Translations under genes and position numbers: made by a program
Notes under the pieces: model-generated
Told to the model about the DNA's origin: nothing
Databases searched by the model: none
Seen by the model: the letters and a program-made list of their open reading frames with translations, nothing else
Assembly (NCBI RefSeq): GCF_013359595.1
Contig: NZ_JABFMP010000006.1
Location: 69,598-133,597, forward strand
DNA: 64,000 nt
Direction: 5' to 3'
From: Pseudomonas sp. C1C7
GTDB lineage: Bacteria > Pseudomonadota > Gammaproteobacteria > Pseudomonadales > Pseudomonadaceae
Shown here: positions 1 to 9,627 of the stretch, in pieces
Position numbering within the stretch: position 1 is the first letter of the stretch
Layout: the number at the start of each line of letters is the position of its first letter

Positions 1-65
1 CGTCGGTGCATGAAGTCGATCCTTCGGTGCATACCTATGATCCCCAGCGGGAGAAACGGCCATGA
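1..65 (+). CDS. fdoH: Formate dehydrogenase iron-sulfur (beta) subunit, C-terminal end only
   Basis: Reading frame 3 is open from the window edge and ends at TGA 63-65, giving a tail that ends in VDPSVHTYDPQREKRP. Its stop overlaps the start of the next gene in an ATGA arrangement, as expected for an operon encoding a membrane-bound formate dehydrogenase. In that family the beta subunit carries Fe-S clusters and passes electrons from the selenocysteine- or cysteine-containing alpha subunit to the cytochrome b subunit. Only about 20 residues are visible, so the call rests on the position ahead of fdoI and on the overlap rather than on a domain. Confidence 0.6.
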   Translation, partial: SVHEVDPSVHTYDPQREKRP

Positions 66-727
66 TCCGCAAAGAGATCCTTCGCTACACCGCCAACCAG
101 CGCACCAATCACTGGCTGGTGGCGATTCTGTTCTTCATGGCCGGGCTGTCGGGGCTGGCGCTGTTTCATCCGGCGCTGTTCTGGCTGAGCAACCTGTTCG
201 GCGGTGGGCCCTGGACGCGCATCCTGCATCCGTTCATGGGCGTGCTGATGTTCCTGCTCTTTCTCGGCCTGGTTTTCCGTTTCTGGCGCGCCAACTACTT
301 CATCGCCAACGATCGCCTGTGGCTCAAGCGCATCGACCGGGTGATGAAAAACGAAGAGGAAGGCGTGCCTGCCATCGGCAAATACAACCCGGGGCAGAAA
401 CTGCTGTTCTGGACTTTACTGCTGTGCATGCTGGTGTTGCTGTTCAGTGGTCTGGTGATCTGGCGGGCATATTTCAGCGCGTACTTCGGCATCACGGCGA
501 TTCGCTGGGCGATGCTGCTGCATGCGCTGGCGGGCTTCGTGCTGATCCTGAGCATCATCGTGCACATTTACGCGGGCATCTGGATCAAGGGTTCGGTGAG
601 CGCAATGATGCACGGCTGGGTCAGTCGCGCCTGGGCCAAAAAGCACCACGAACTGTGGTATCGCGAGGTGACCGGCGACAACACCCGAGACAAGACTCCC
701 CAGCGACCGATCACGAAAAAGGGCTGA
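62..727 (+). CDS. fdoI: Formate dehydrogenase cytochrome b556 (gamma) subunit
   Basis: The 221-residue protein has four hydrophobic segments (about residues 17-42, 54-76, 115-137 and 150-173), several containing or next to histidines such as those in HWLVA, ILHPF, LLHAL and IVHIY. This is the layout of the FdnI/FdoI diheme cytochrome b that anchors formate dehydrogenase in the inner membrane and passes electrons to quinone. The start has GGGAGA about 7 bases upstream and overlaps the end of the preceding iron-sulfur subunit. The next genes, fdhE and selAB, are the maturation and selenocysteine machinery for the same enzyme. Length is normal for the family. Confidence 0.92.
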   Translation: MIRKEILRYTANQRTNHWLVAILFFMAGLSGLALFHPALFWLSNLFGGGPWTRILHPFMGVLMFLLFLGLVFRFWRANYFIANDRLWLKRIDRVMKNEEEGVPAIGKYNPGQKLLFWTLLLCMLVLLFSGLVIWRAYFSAYFGITAIRWAMLLHALAGFVLILSIIVHIYAGIWIKGSVSAMMHGWVSRAWAKKHHELWYREVTGDNTRDKTPQRPITKKG

Positions 728-730
728 CAT

Positions 731-1657
731 TTGCCAACCATTCTCGAACCCGGACAAATCGAAGCAGCGGCCGGTTCGCCGCCGTTTCTGCACCTGCCGC
801 CGCACAACCTGTTCACCCTGCGCGCCGAGCGCCTCGACCAGCTGGCCGAAGGGCATCCGCTGGCCGATTACCTGCGCCTGCTGGCCGGGTTGTGCCGGGC
901 GCAACAGCAGGTGATGGACAATCCGCCGTCCAGCGAACCGCTCGATCGCCAGCGCATCGAGTTGTGCCTGGAGCACGGCCTGCCGCCGTTCGCCGCCGAC
1001 AGCCTGAGCCGTGAAGACGATTGGCAAGCGTTTCTCGATGCGCTGTTGCAGTGCTATGTCGTTCCCGACCAGCCTGCAGTGGTCGAGGCGTTGGACACGC
1101 TGCGTCAGGCCAGCACCGGACAACGCCGGGTGTGGGCGGTGGCGTTGCTCAGCGGGCAATATTCCATGGTGCCGGCGGCGCTGGTGCCGTTCCTTGGCGC
1201 GGCCCTGCAAAGCGCCTGGAGCCATTGGCTGCTGAGCACGCCGGATCTGCATTTGACGGCGGGCGCCAGCCTCAGCCAGTGCCCGGCCTGTGGATCGCCC
1301 GCCATGGCCGGGGTGATTCGTCATCGCGGCAAACACAACGGCCTGCGTTATCTGGTCTGCTCGTTGTGTGCCTGTGAGTGGCACGTGGTGCGGGTCAAGT
1401 GCGTGTATTGCGAGCAGAGCAAGGGCCTTGAGTACTTGAGCCTTGAGGATGATCGTCACGCCGCCAACCAGGCACCGTTGCGAGCGGAAATCTGTCCGGG
1501 CTGCAACGTCTACCTCAAGCTTGTGTACCTGGAGAACGATGCCCATGCCGAAGCCCTGTCGGCGGACCTCGCCAGCCTGATGCTGGACATGCGCCTGGCC
1601 CAGGACGGTTATCAGCGGCTGGCGCCCAATCTGTTGCTGGCGCCGGGAGACGAATGA
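731..1657 (+). CDS. fdhE: Formate dehydrogenase accessory protein FdhE
   Basis: The 308-residue protein carries four CxxC pairs in its second half (CPAC, CSLC, CVYC and CPGC), the iron-binding rubredoxin-like knuckles typical of FdhE, a protein needed for formate dehydrogenase activity. The frame starts with TTG at 731, three bases after the fdoI stop, and AAGGG lies 7 bases upstream, so TTG is the likely start; no in-frame ATG fits the conserved N terminus. The adjacent formate dehydrogenase genes support the call. In Escherichia coli FdhE interacts with the catalytic subunit. Confidence 0.93.
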   Translation: MPTILEPGQIEAAAGSPPFLHLPPHNLFTLRAERLDQLAEGHPLADYLRLLAGLCRAQQQVMDNPPSSEPLDRQRIELCLEHGLPPFAADSLSREDDWQAFLDALLQCYVVPDQPAVVEALDTLRQASTGQRRVWAVALLSGQYSMVPAALVPFLGAALQSAWSHWLLSTPDLHLTAGASLSQCPACGSPAMAGVIRHRGKHNGLRYLVCSLCACEWHVVRVKCVYCEQSKGLEYLSLEDDRHAANQAPLRAEICPGCNVYLKLVYLENDAHAEALSADLASLMLDMRLAQDGYQRLAPNLLLAPGDE

Positions 1658-1708
1658 GCACAGGGTCTACACTCTGGCGCGACGGTCATTCGTATTCTGG
1701 AGCGCCTG

Positions 1709-3139
1709 ATGCCCGCAAACCTTGCCAGCCAAACCCCGCGTCTGCCTTCCATCGACAGTCTGCTTCGTCACCCGGCGTGCCAGCCTTTGGCCGAGCGTTA
1801 TGGGCGCGAAGCCTTGCTCGCCGCGCTGCGGCAACTGCTCGATGAATTGCGCGAAAGCGTGCAACGGGGGCAGGTGCAAGCCGTCGAAGTCAGCCCCGAG
1901 GTGTTGTCAGGAAGGGTAGGCGAGCGGTTGGCTTTCCAGCACCGCAGCCACGTACGGCGTGTGTTCAACCTCACCGGCACCGTGCTGCACACCAACCTGG
2001 GCCGCGCCCTGCTGCCGGAAGAAGCCATTGAGGCCGTGCAAATGGCGGCGCGGTATCCGCTGAACCTGGAGTTCGATCTGCACAGCGGCAAGCGCGGTGA
2101 CCGCGACGATCTGATCGAAGGCTTGATCCGCGAGCTGACCGGCGCCGAGGCGGTGACCGTGGTCAACAACAATGCCGCCGCCGTGCTGCTGACCCTCAAC
2201 AGCCTGGGAGCGCGCAAGGAAGGCATCATTTCCCGGGGCGAGCTGATCGAAATCGGCGGGGCGTTTCGTATACCCGACATCATGGCCCGCGCCGGGGTGA
2301 AGCTGCACGAGGTCGGGACCACCAATCGCACCCATGCCAAGGATTACGAAGCAGCCATTGGCCCGCGCAGCGGTCTGGTGATGCGGGTGCATGCGAGCAA
2401 CTACAACATTCAGGGGTTCACCACTAGTGTGCCTACGGCGGAGTTGGCGCAACTGGCGCATGACCATGGCTTGCCGCTGCTTGAGGATCTTGGCAGCGGC
2501 AGCCTGCTGGATCTCACGCGTTGGGGGTTGCCTGCTGAGCCTACGGTTCGCCAGGCCCTGCTGGATGGCGCGGACATCGTGACTTTCAGTGGCGACAAGT
2601 TGCTTGGCGGGCCCCAGGCCGGGTTGATTGTCGGGCGCAAGGAACTGATCGCGAAGATCAAGAAGAACCCGCTGAAACGCGCGCTGCGGGTCGACAAGCT
2701 GACCTTGGCCGCGCTTGAGGCGGTGCTGGGGCTGTATCGCAATCCGGATCTTCTGGCCGAGCGTCTACCAAGCTTGCGCCTGTTGACGCGGCCTCAGGAG
2801 GAAATCCTCGCTCAGGCGGAGCGTCTGCAACCGTCGCTGGCGCGGGTGCTGGGCGCGGCCTGGAGCGTCAGCGCAATGCCGGCGCTGGGGATGATTGGCA
2901 GCGGCAGCCAGCCGGTGGCGCGGTTGCCGAGTGCGGCGCTGTGTTTACGGCCATTGACTTCGAAACGTCTGCGCGGGCGTTGTCTGCTGGGGCTGGAAGA
3001 GGCGCTGCGTGGTTTGCCGATCCCGGTGCTGGGGCGCATCGATGACGACGCCTTGTGGCTGGACTTGCGCCAGCTGGACGACGAGGCGGCGTGGCTGGCG
3101 CAGCTGGATCAACTGCAAGGGGAGGAGCGGGCAGGGTGA
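1709..3139 (+). CDS. selA: L-seryl-tRNA(Sec) selenium transferase SelA
   Basis: This 476-residue fold-type I PLP enzyme converts seryl-tRNA(Sec) to selenocysteinyl-tRNA(Sec) using selenophosphate. The PLP lysine lies in the motif [13 protein letters not shown], with Lys at about residue 297, close to Lys295 of E. coli SelA. The N-terminal region carries the [22 protein letters not shown] motif of the family. The start has GGAG 6-7 bases upstream. It follows fdhE and its stop overlaps the GTG start of selB, so the two are translationally coupled. Length is typical. Confidence 0.96.
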   Translation: MPANLASQTPRLPSIDSLLRHPACQPLAERYGREALLAALRQLLDELRESVQRGQVQAVEVSPEVLSGRVGERLAFQHRSHVRRVFNLTGTVLHTNLGRALLPEEAIEAVQMAARYPLNLEFDLHSGKRGDRDDLIEGLIRELTGAEAVTVVNNNAAAVLLTLNSLGARKEGIISRGELIEIGGAFRIPDIMARAGVKLHEVGTTNRTHAKDYEAAIGPRSGLVMRVHASNYNIQGFTTSVPTAELAQLAHDHGLPLLEDLGSGSLLDLTRWGLPAEPTVRQALLDGADIVTFSGDKLLGGPQAGLIVGRKELIAKIKKNPLKRALRVDKLTLAALEAVLGLYRNPDLLAERLPSLRLLTRPQEEILAQAERLQPSLARVLGAAWSVSAMPALGMIGSGSQPVARLPSAALCLRPLTSKRLRGRCLLGLEEALRGLPIPVLGRIDDDALWLDLRQLDDEAAWLAQLDQLQGEERAG

Positions 3140-5040
3140 TTGTCGGCACTGCAGGGCACATCGACCACGGCAAGACCGCGTTGCTCCAGGCCCTGACCGG
3201 GCAGGCCGGAGACCGGCGCCGGGAAGAACGCGAGCGGGGCATGACCATCGATCTTGGCTACCTATATGCCGAGTTGGCCCCGGGTGCGGGACTCACGGGG
3301 TTTATCGACGTTCCGGGTCACGAGCGCTTCACCCACAACATGCTGGCCGGGGCGCAGGGCATTGATCTGGTGTTGCTGGTGGTTGCGGCCGATGACGGTG
3401 TGATGCCGCAGACTCGCGAGCATCTGGCGATTGTCGAGTTGCTGGGTATTCCACGGGCGTTGGTGGCTATCAGCAAATGCGACCGGGTGGAGCCGTCCAG
3501 GGTGCAGCAAGTGCGGGAGCAGATCAGCGCATTGTTGGCACCCGGTCCCCATGCCGACGCGCCTTTGATGGCCTTGTCGAGCCTGACCGGGGAGGGCGTC
3601 GACGCCTTGCGTCAGGCCTTGCTGGCGGCTCAGCGTGAGGTGCGGCAACGCAGTCTCGACGGCGGCTTTCGCCTATGGATCGACCGGGCCTTCAGTGTGG
3701 CGGGGGCGGGGATAGTGGTCACCGGTACGGCGCTGTCGGGGCAGGTGGCGGTGGGCGATACGCTGCAGCTTGGGCCGTCGGGCAAAACCGTGCGGATCAG
3801 AGGACTGCACGCGCAGAATCAGGCTGCGCAAACCGCCATGGCCGGGCAGCGTGTGGCGTTGAATATCAGTGGCGAACGGCTGGCGCTGGAACAGATTCAT
3901 CGGGGGCAGTGGCTGGCTTCAGAATGGCTGTATGCGCCGACTCAACGGCTGGACATCGATCTGCAACTGCTGGCCAGCGAATCCCGCGCCTTCGAGCACT
4001 TTCAACCCGTACACGTGCATGTCGGCACCCAGGGCGTGATCGGTCGCGTGGCCTTGCTGGAGGGCGCGAGCGTGGCGCCGGGCGAGCGCATGTTCGCGCA
4101 GTTGCTGCTCAATGGACCGGTGCAGATGGTCAAGGGTGATCCGCTGATCCTGCGTGACCAGAGCGCGCAGCGCACCCTGGGCGGTGGCCGGGTGCTCGAC
4201 CCGTTCGCGCCGACCCGACAACGTCGCAGTCCGGAGCGGCTGGCGCAATTGCTCGCTCTGAGCAGCAACTTCGACATCGAAGCGATATTGCCGGCGCTGC
4301 TGGCCAACAGCGACACCGGGCTCGATCCGCAGCGCCTGGAGCGTCAGTTCAACCGTCCTCGTGCCAGTTGGACGCTGCCTGACAGCGTGCGGCTGATCGA
4401 GACGCGCACGGGCCCGGTGCTATTCGACTCGCTACGTTGGCAGGCTCTGAAAGACGAGGTGCTGGAACATCTGGCGCGTTTTCATGAGCAGGAACCGGAT
4501 CAGGTGGGGCCGGATCGTGATCGCTTGCGGCGCTTCAGCGGTACGGCGCTGGAGCGTGCGACCTTCCTGTGTCTGCTCGATGAGATGCTGGGCGCTGGCC
4601 TGATTGCCGCGAGCGGGCCGTGGTTGCATCTGCCAGAGCATCAAGTGCGCCTGAGTGACGAGGAAGAGTCCCTGTGGCAGCGCTTGCAACCGCAGTTCGA
4701 TGCGGCCGGTTTCAACCCGCCGTGGGTGCGTGACCTGGGGCATGACGAAGCCACGGTGCGGGCGTTGTTGCGCAAGATGGCGCGGTTGGGGTTGCTGCAT
4801 CAGGTGGTGCGTGACCTGTTCTACACCGATACGGTGATTCGGCGATTGGCGGCTATGCTGTTGCAACTGGCCGAGGATGACCCGGTGATCCAGGTCACCA
4901 CGTTTCGCGATGCGCTGGGGGTGGGGCGCAAACGCAGCATCCAGATTCTGGAATACTTCGATCGGCTGGGCCTGACCCGGCGCATGGGCGACCGCCGCCA
5001 GATTCGCCCGGACAACGCACTGGCGCGGCGAACGGACTGA
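3136..5040 (+). CDS. selB: Selenocysteine-specific elongation factor SelB
   Basis: This GTPase brings Sec-tRNA(Sec) to the ribosome at UGA codons followed by a SECIS element. The N terminus has the P loop [11 protein letters not shown], then DVPGHERF (G3) and SKCDR (G4). Domains 2 and 3 of the EF-Tu type follow, then C-terminal winged helices that bind SECIS RNA. An upstream ATG at 3055 gives a longer frame, but conserved sequence begins at GTG 3136, which overlaps the selA stop (GTGA) and has GGAGG about 10 bases upstream. The protein from this start is 634 residues, normal for SelB. The tRNA-Sec gene lies 6 bases after the stop. Confidence 0.95.
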   Translation: MIVGTAGHIDHGKTALLQALTGQAGDRRREERERGMTIDLGYLYAELAPGAGLTGFIDVPGHERFTHNMLAGAQGIDLVLLVVAADDGVMPQTREHLAIVELLGIPRALVAISKCDRVEPSRVQQVREQISALLAPGPHADAPLMALSSLTGEGVDALRQALLAAQREVRQRSLDGGFRLWIDRAFSVAGAGIVVTGTALSGQVAVGDTLQLGPSGKTVRIRGLHAQNQAAQTAMAGQRVALNISGERLALEQIHRGQWLASEWLYAPTQRLDIDLQLLASESRAFEHFQPVHVHVGTQGVIGRVALLEGASVAPGERMFAQLLLNGPVQMVKGDPLILRDQSAQRTLGGGRVLDPFAPTRQRRSPERLAQLLALSSNFDIEAILPALLANSDTGLDPQRLERQFNRPRASWTLPDSVRLIETRTGPVLFDSLRWQALKDEVLEHLARFHEQEPDQVGPDRDRLRRFSGTALERATFLCLLDEMLGAGLIAASGPWLHLPEHQVRLSDEEESLWQRLQPQFDAAGFNPPWVRDLGHDEATVRALLRKMARLGLLHQVVRDLFYTDTVIRRLAAMLLQLAEDDPVIQVTTFRDALGVGRKRSIQILEYFDRLGLTRRMGDRRQIRPDNALARRTD

Positions 5041-5046
5041 TTTCAA

Positions 5047-5142
5047 GGAAGGTAATCGCGCCCGGTGGCGCGGCCGGGCTTCAAACCCGGTTGGGGACGG
5101 CATCCGTTCCCGGGCAGGTTCGACTCCGGCTACCTTCCGCCA
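5047..5142 (+). tRNA. selC: tRNA-Sec (anticodon TCA)
   Basis: The acceptor stem is 8 bp (GGAAGGTA pairing with TACCTTCC at 5131-5138), the discriminator is G5139 and CCA is encoded at 5140-5142. The anticodon loop is CTTCAAA with anticodon TCA, followed by a long variable arm. The 96-base length, the 8-bp acceptor stem and the UCA anticodon are diagnostic of tRNA(Sec). It directly follows selB, so the decoding set is complete here. Confidence 0.97.
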
Positions 5143-5279
5143 ATTTCCCAGGAACACACCGCAGCTCCTGCACAGGGCGCGAGCGCGAGATTTATTCGAA
5201 CTTTTTCGCGAGCCCGCAACACGCCGTCTATGCTGGGCAAACCGACTCTCTATCTTTGGATTGATGCCAGGAGACTGCG

Positions 5280-6368
5280 ATGTTGCCCACTCAACTCTCA
5301 GAGAAAACCTGGTCCCGCGGGCTGCTCGATGTACTGATCCGCGCCGGGCTGATCGTGGTGCTGGTGCTGTTCTGCTTTGAAATCTTCAGCCCGTTCCGCG
5401 ACCTGATGTTGTGGTCGGTGATTCTGGCGATCACGCTCTATCCATTGCAGAAAAGGCTGATGGGCCCGATGGGGCAGAAGGAAGGTCGTATTGCGACGCT
5501 GATCATCCTGATCTCCATCATCATCCTGATGGTACCGATCTACCTGCTGGGCACGTCGATCGCCGACTCTGTCGATGGCGCCATGACCGTGGTTCGCAAC
5601 CAAGGCATCCACATTCCACCGCCGCCTGATTCCATCGCCGAAGTGCCATTGGTGGGCAAACCGATCTCGGCAATCTGGCTGCAGGCAGCCACCGACCTGC
5701 CGGGCCTGACCGAGAAATACATCCCGCAAATCAAGGGCGTCAGCATGACCCTGCTGGGCAAACTCGCCGGGGTCGGCATGGGCTTCCTGACCTTTATTTT
5801 CGCGCTGATCATCGCCGGGATCTTCATGGCCCACGGTGAAGGTGGCAGCCGCGCCGCGGTGCAGATCGCCTCGCGGGTCAGCGGCCCGGAAAGAGGACCG
5901 AAAATCGCCGCCCTGTGCACCGCAACCATCCGCGCGGTGGCGCTCGGGGTGGTGGGCATCGCCTTCATCCAGATGCTGCTGGTCGGCCTGGGCTTCGTGT
6001 TCAAGGGCATTCCCGGCGCGGGGCTGCTGGCGCTGGCGGTGTTGCTGCTGGGCATCATGCAATTGCCGGTGACGCTGATAACGCTGCCGGTGATCGCCTA
6101 CGTATTTGCCACAGAAGGCGCCAACACGGCGACCATCGTCTTCGCCATCTACGTGTTCGTGGCAGGGCTGGTGGACAACGTGCTCAAGCCGCTGATGCTG
6201 GGGCGTGGCGTCGATGTGCCGATGCCGGTGGTGTTGATCGGCGCCCTGGGCGGCATGGTCACCAGCGGCATCATCGGCCTGTTCATCGGCCCGGTGATAC
6301 TCGCTCTGGGCTATCAACTGTTCTGGCAGTGGGTGCAGGACCGGCCGCCGGAGGAGAGTGCGCTCTGA
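5280..6368 (+). CDS. AI-2E family transporter (YdiK/PerM-like membrane protein)
   Basis: The 362-residue protein has about seven to eight hydrophobic segments and the family layout: two N-terminal helices, a polar segment at about residues 100-150, then several C-terminal helices with a VDNVLKPLMLGRG motif and a final IIGLFIGPVILALGY helix. Members are inner-membrane proteins of the AI-2E/PerM family; E. coli TqsA exports autoinducer-2, but substrates vary and YdiK-type members are uncharacterised. AGGAG lies about 8 bases before the ATG. It stands alone after the tRNA-Sec gene and converges on the lysozyme inhibitor gene. Confidence 0.9.
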   Translation: MLPTQLSEKTWSRGLLDVLIRAGLIVVLVLFCFEIFSPFRDLMLWSVILAITLYPLQKRLMGPMGQKEGRIATLIILISIIILMVPIYLLGTSIADSVDGAMTVVRNQGIHIPPPPDSIAEVPLVGKPISAIWLQAATDLPGLTEKYIPQIKGVSMTLLGKLAGVGMGFLTFIFALIIAGIFMAHGEGGSRAAVQIASRVSGPERGPKIAALCTATIRAVALGVVGIAFIQMLLVGLGFVFKGIPGAGLLALAVLLLGIMQLPVTLITLPVIAYVFATEGANTATIVFAIYVFVAGLVDNVLKPLMLGRGVDVPMPVVLIGALGGMVTSGIIGLFIGPVILALGYQLFWQWVQDRPPEESAL

Positions 6369-6379
6369 TCGACTTCAAG

Positions 6380-6406
6380 GGGCGTCACGGCCAGCGCCGT
6401 GCGCCC
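6380..6406. terminator. Hairpin between two convergent genes
   Basis: GGGCG-T-CACGGC (6380-6391) pairs with GCCGTG-CGCCC (6396-6406) across a 4-base loop with one bulge, in the 44-base gap between two converging genes. There is no clear T-run, so a terminator role is likely from position but not proven. Confidence 0.45.
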
Positions 6407-6412
6407 TGAACC

Positions 6413-7060
6413 TCAGCTGATCGGCTCGGCGGTGCAACTCGTCTCTTTGCCACCCGGCTTCTGAAACAGAATCACGCCATCGTCCTGCCAGAAGCTGTAA
6501 GGCCCCAGGCTGTCCTTGCCGGTGTAACGGTTGCCCATGTCACTGGGCACCTGATTCAGCGTGATCGAACTCTTCGCCCATTTCAGGTACACCGCACCCG
6601 GCTGTGTGGTGAAAAAGGTCGCGGCCAGCGGTGCGTTCAGGCCGGGGCAACGATAGGTCATGGGGCCCTCGGTGAGTCGGTCAGGGTCTTTGGTTCGGAC
6701 GATGGCCGACCCCTGGCGCAACTGGTGCGCGCGCTCGGCATAAGCACTGATCGTGCAGGTCTTGGGATCGCGCTCGGAGGCGCAGTGGTTGCGCTCCTCG
6801 AGCCAGAACTGTTGGTCGACCATGACTTTGTCAGGCAGCGGTACCGAGTGTTCATCGGTGAGCGCCAGGCGATAGAGCCGGTTCAGTTCGCGATCCATCA
6901 TCGCCAGCTGGGAATCGCGGCAGATGAGTTTTTCGATGGAGAGCGTGCTGCTGGTGCAATCGAAGCTGGTCTTGAAACTGGCCGCATCGACGCAGGTACT
7001 CGTCGCCATCAAGGCGCCGGCACCCAGCACGCTGGTGAGAAAGGCCGTGACCGATTTCAT
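6413..7060 (-). CDS. Lysozyme inhibitor with LprI-like and MliC-like domains
   Basis: The 215-residue secreted protein has a signal peptide at about residues 1-27 (MKSVTAFLTSVLGAGALMAT, cleavage near VDAA). An N-terminal segment with FDCTSSTLSIEKLICRD and LDxEL-type helices matches the LprI/DUF1311 family. A C-terminal segment begins at YRCPG and contains AVYLKW and YTGKDSLGPYSFW, typical of MliC/PliC inhibitors of c-type lysozyme. The product is expected in the periplasm. A longer frame exists upstream, but the signal peptide fixes the start at 7060. No partner gene is adjacent; the upstream GNAT gene is divergent. Confidence 0.82.
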   Translation of the reverse strand: MKSVTAFLTSVLGAGALMATSTCVDAASFKTSFDCTSSTLSIEKLICRDSQLAMMDRELNRLYRLALTDEHSVPLPDKVMVDQQFWLEERNHCASERDPKTCTISAYAERAHQLRQGSAIVRTKDPDRLTEGPMTYRCPGLNAPLAATFFTTQPGAVYLKWAKSSITLNQVPSDMGNRYTGKDSLGPYSFWQDDGVILFQKPGGKETSCTAEPIS

Positions 7061-7244
7061 GTTGGCTTCACCCGAATCATGACGTGACGCCCGATTGACG
7101 TGGGAAGTATCGATCCGTGAAACAGACATTGATTGGCATAGGTGTACGGAGTGTAAGCCAGCGCCGCAAACTTGCCACATGGGCTGACGGCTGGGTACGG
7201 TGACGGCTTTGCCGCCCGATCCGGTTTGCGCCAACAGAGGTGCC

Positions 7245-7712
7245 ATGAACGAACAACACAGCATCCGCCTGGCTGTTGCCGATGATGAAAGCGCCATACG
7301 CGCTTGCGCCGAACATGCTTACGCGCCGTATGTAGCGGTGATCGGACGCAAGCCAGCGCCCATGACGGCTGATTACGGGGCGCAGATTTCGGCCGGTCAT
7401 GTCTACGTTTATGTGGGAGAACAGCAGCAATTGCAGGGGTTCATCGTGTTCTTTGCGGTGGACCGATACATGCTGCTCGAAAACGTGGCCGTCACCGAGG
7501 CCGGGCGCGGGAAGGGGATCGGCAAGGCGTTGATCCGGTTCTGCGAGGATCAGGCCATTCGTATGGGCCTGGGCAGTATTCGTCTCTATACCAACGCCCG
7601 GATGACCGACAATCTGGCGATCTATCCGCGGTTGGGTTACGTCGAAATCGAACGGCGGTCGGAGGATGGCTTCGACCGCGTCTACTTCGAAAAAAACACC
7701 CCACACCTGTAG
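7245..7712 (+). CDS. GNAT family N-acetyltransferase
   Basis: This 155-residue single-domain acetyltransferase carries the acetyl-CoA binding motif A: VAVTEAGRGKGIGKALI with the R/QxxGxG/A loop. The C-terminal part ending RLYTNARMTDNLAIYPRLGYVEIERR is typical of GNATs, with Tyr in YPRLGY. The substrate cannot be read from the sequence. An alternative GTG at 7200 is in frame, but ATG 7245 has AGAGG at good spacing and starts the conserved domain. It is divergent from the lysozyme inhibitor gene and followed by a REP pair. Confidence 0.9.
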   Translation: MNEQHSIRLAVADDESAIRACAEHAYAPYVAVIGRKPAPMTADYGAQISAGHVYVYVGEQQQLQGFIVFFAVDRYMLLENVAVTEAGRGKGIGKALIRFCEDQAIRMGLGSIRLYTNARMTDNLAIYPRLGYVEIERRSEDGFDRVYFEKNTPHL

Positions 7713-7808
7713 GAGCGAGCTTGCTCGCGATGCACTCGAGAACGCTGCGGGGTGTCAGGTTTCCAGCGTTATCGTTGACGACCATCGCGAGCAAGCCAGC
7801 GCCTACAG
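7707..7808. repeat. Paired REP element (BIME-like)
   Basis: CTGTAGGAGCGAGCTTGCTC at 7707 and an inverted copy (TCGCGAGCAAGC then GCGCCTACAG) ending at 7808 flank a spacer. This is the usual Pseudomonas REP-pair form and sits between two convergent genes. Confidence 0.85.
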
Positions 7809-7811
7809 GGC

Positions 7812-8894
7812 TCAGGCGTTGGCGAACCGGGTGTAGCCCTCGGCACCACCGCCGTAGTACGCCTCGAGCGGCGCATCGAACAGCGGCGTATCCGCTTGCA
7901 GGCGTTCGACCAGGTCAGGATTGCCAATGAAAGGTTTGCCGAAGGAGATCATGTCCGCATGGTTCGAGTCGGCCGCCTCCACGGCACGCTGGCGGTCATA
8001 GCCGTTGTTGGCGATGTAGGCACCACCGAAAGCCGTGCGCAGCGCCTGGACATCAAACAGCTCGGCACCATTGCCGCCATGCAGTTGCCCTTCGACGATA
8101 TGCAGGTAAGCCAGCCCCATTTCGCCCAGGCGACGGACCAGATAGCCATAGGTCTCCATCAGATTGCTGTCCACCGGGATGTCGCCAATAGCCGTGGACA
8201 ACGGTGACAGGCGCAACCCCACACGATCCGCTCCCCAGATCTCGGCAACCGCCTGCACGACTTCCAGCGGGAAGCGCGCACGGTTTTCAATGGAGCCACC
8301 GTAGCGGTCGTCCCGGTGATTGGTGCTGTCACGCAGGAACTGCTCCAGCAGGTAACCATTGGCGGCGTGCACCTCTACGCCATCGAATCCGGCTTCCTTC
8401 GCCAGTCGTGCCGCGTGACGATAGTCCTCCACAATGCCGGTGATTTCCTCGGTCTCCAGAGCGCGCGGCATCGACGGCGGCTGGTTGCCGGCTTCGGTGA
8501 AGACATTGCCGCCGGCCTGGATCGCGGACGGTGCCACCGGCGCTGCGCCGTCAGCCTGCAAGCTCACGTGGGACATGCGACCCACATGCCACAGCTGCAT
8601 CACGATGCGGCCACCGGCCTCGTGCACGGCCTTGGTCACAGGCGCCCAAGCCTCGACATGCGCCTGGGTGTAGATCCCCGGCGTATAGGCATAACCACGA
8701 CCCTGGCGGGAGATGTTGGTGGCTTCGGTGATGATCAAGCCGGCCGAGGCACGCTGAGCGTAGTACTCGATCGCCAGCGGCGACTGCACGCCGTCCATGC
8801 CGGCGCGAGAGCGGGTGAGTGGCGCCATGGCGACGCGATTGCGGACTTCGATTGCGCCAAGACGGGTCGGGGAAAACAGGGTTTCGGTAGACAT
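7812..8894 (-). CDS. Old Yellow Enzyme family alkene reductase (NemA/XenB-like)
   Basis: The 360-residue FMN-dependent TIM-barrel enzyme carries the substrate-binding His/Asn pair in VEVHAANGYLLEQFL and the N-terminal VAMAPLTRSRA motif. The GGSIENRARF and GKPFIGNPDL motifs of NemA/XenB-type ene-reductases are also present. Such enzymes reduce activated C=C bonds and nitro compounds with NAD(P)H. It is transcribed away from the upstream cupin and LysR region, with about 155 bases of intergenic DNA upstream. A second Old Yellow Enzyme lies at 11685-12788. The gene symbol is withheld because NemA, XenB and other paralogues cannot be told apart here. Confidence 0.93.
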   Translation of the reverse strand: MSTETLFSPTRLGAIEVRNRVAMAPLTRSRAGMDGVQSPLAIEYYAQRASAGLIITEATNISRQGRGYAYTPGIYTQAHVEAWAPVTKAVHEAGGRIVMQLWHVGRMSHVSLQADGAAPVAPSAIQAGGNVFTEAGNQPPSMPRALETEEITGIVEDYRHAARLAKEAGFDGVEVHAANGYLLEQFLRDSTNHRDDRYGGSIENRARFPLEVVQAVAEIWGADRVGLRLSPLSTAIGDIPVDSNLMETYGYLVRRLGEMGLAYLHIVEGQLHGGNGAELFDVQALRTAFGGAYIANNGYDRQRAVEAADSNHADMISFGKPFIGNPDLVERLQADTPLFDAPLEAYYGGGAEGYTRFANA

Positions 8895-9049
8895 GGCAGC
8901 TCCAGTTTCAATGCATAGGGGTTGGGAAAACCCTGCCGGACCTTCACGTCCGGCAGCTCATCGAGTGAGGCCTAGGATGCGGGCTGCGCTGTCATTCATA
9001 TAATTTACTTGTTGTATTTCAGTTATATCCTCGTCGATATATCTAGCCG

Positions 9050-9460
9050 TCAAACCGAGGGTGGGCCGACGTTGTATTCTTCGTCGGTCACCTTTTCCAT
9101 CCAGACCACGCTCACGCCATCCAGGGCTTCCTGAACGCCGATATGGGTCATGGCGGTGTTCGCGGCCGCGCCATGCCAGTGCTTGTGGCCCGGTGGGCAC
9201 CAGATGACGTCACCGGCGCGAATCTCCACGATGGGTTCGCCTTCACACTGGGTCCAGCCGCAACCGGCGGTGACGATCAGCGTCTGACCGAGCGGATGGG
9301 TATGCCAGGCGCTTCGGGCACCGGGTTCAAAGGTGACGCTGACCACTGACACCCTTGCCGGCTCCGGGGGATTGTTGAGCGGGTCCATGCGGACGGTGCC
9401 GGTGAAATAGGCTTCGGGGGCCTTGATCGAGGGTTGTGAACCTACGCGTTTGAGGATCAT
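9050..9460 (-). CDS. Cupin-domain protein (mandelonitrile lyase/quercetinase-like small cupin)
   Basis: This 136-residue single cupin has motif 1 with metal ligands in [18 protein letters not shown] and motif 2 in [12 protein letters not shown]. Small cupins of this type bind a metal and are often found beside Old Yellow Enzymes and LysR regulators; their reactions are mostly unknown. A TTG two codons earlier is in frame, but AGGA lies 10 bases before ATG 9460 and only 4 before the TTG, so ATG is preferred. It is divergent from the LysR gene at 9628, a usual arrangement for a regulator and its target. Confidence 0.85.
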   Translation of the reverse strand: MILKRVGSQPSIKAPEAYFTGTVRMDPLNNPPEPARVSVVSVTFEPGARSAWHTHPLGQTLIVTAGCGWTQCEGEPIVEIRAGDVIWCPPGHKHWHGAAANTAMTHIGVQEALDGVSVVWMEKVTDEEYNVGPPSV

Positions 9461-9627
9461 GGTCAATCAATCCTGTAGTAAGGGGGCGATTGCGGGGGAG
9501 GGAGGTTGCCGAAACAATGTGCGCCCGGCATTTGAGATGCGCAACTCACCCGACGCTATGCTTCGACGGGTAGTGGATGTCTGATACGCCGTAACGCACT
9601 TACTGGATGTTCTGGAGAACGCTTTCG

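Noticed and set aside
10..1014. Plus-strand open frame of 334 codons overlapping fdoI and fdhE
   Set aside because: It is out of frame with both genes, Arg/Ala/Gly-rich and without any motif.
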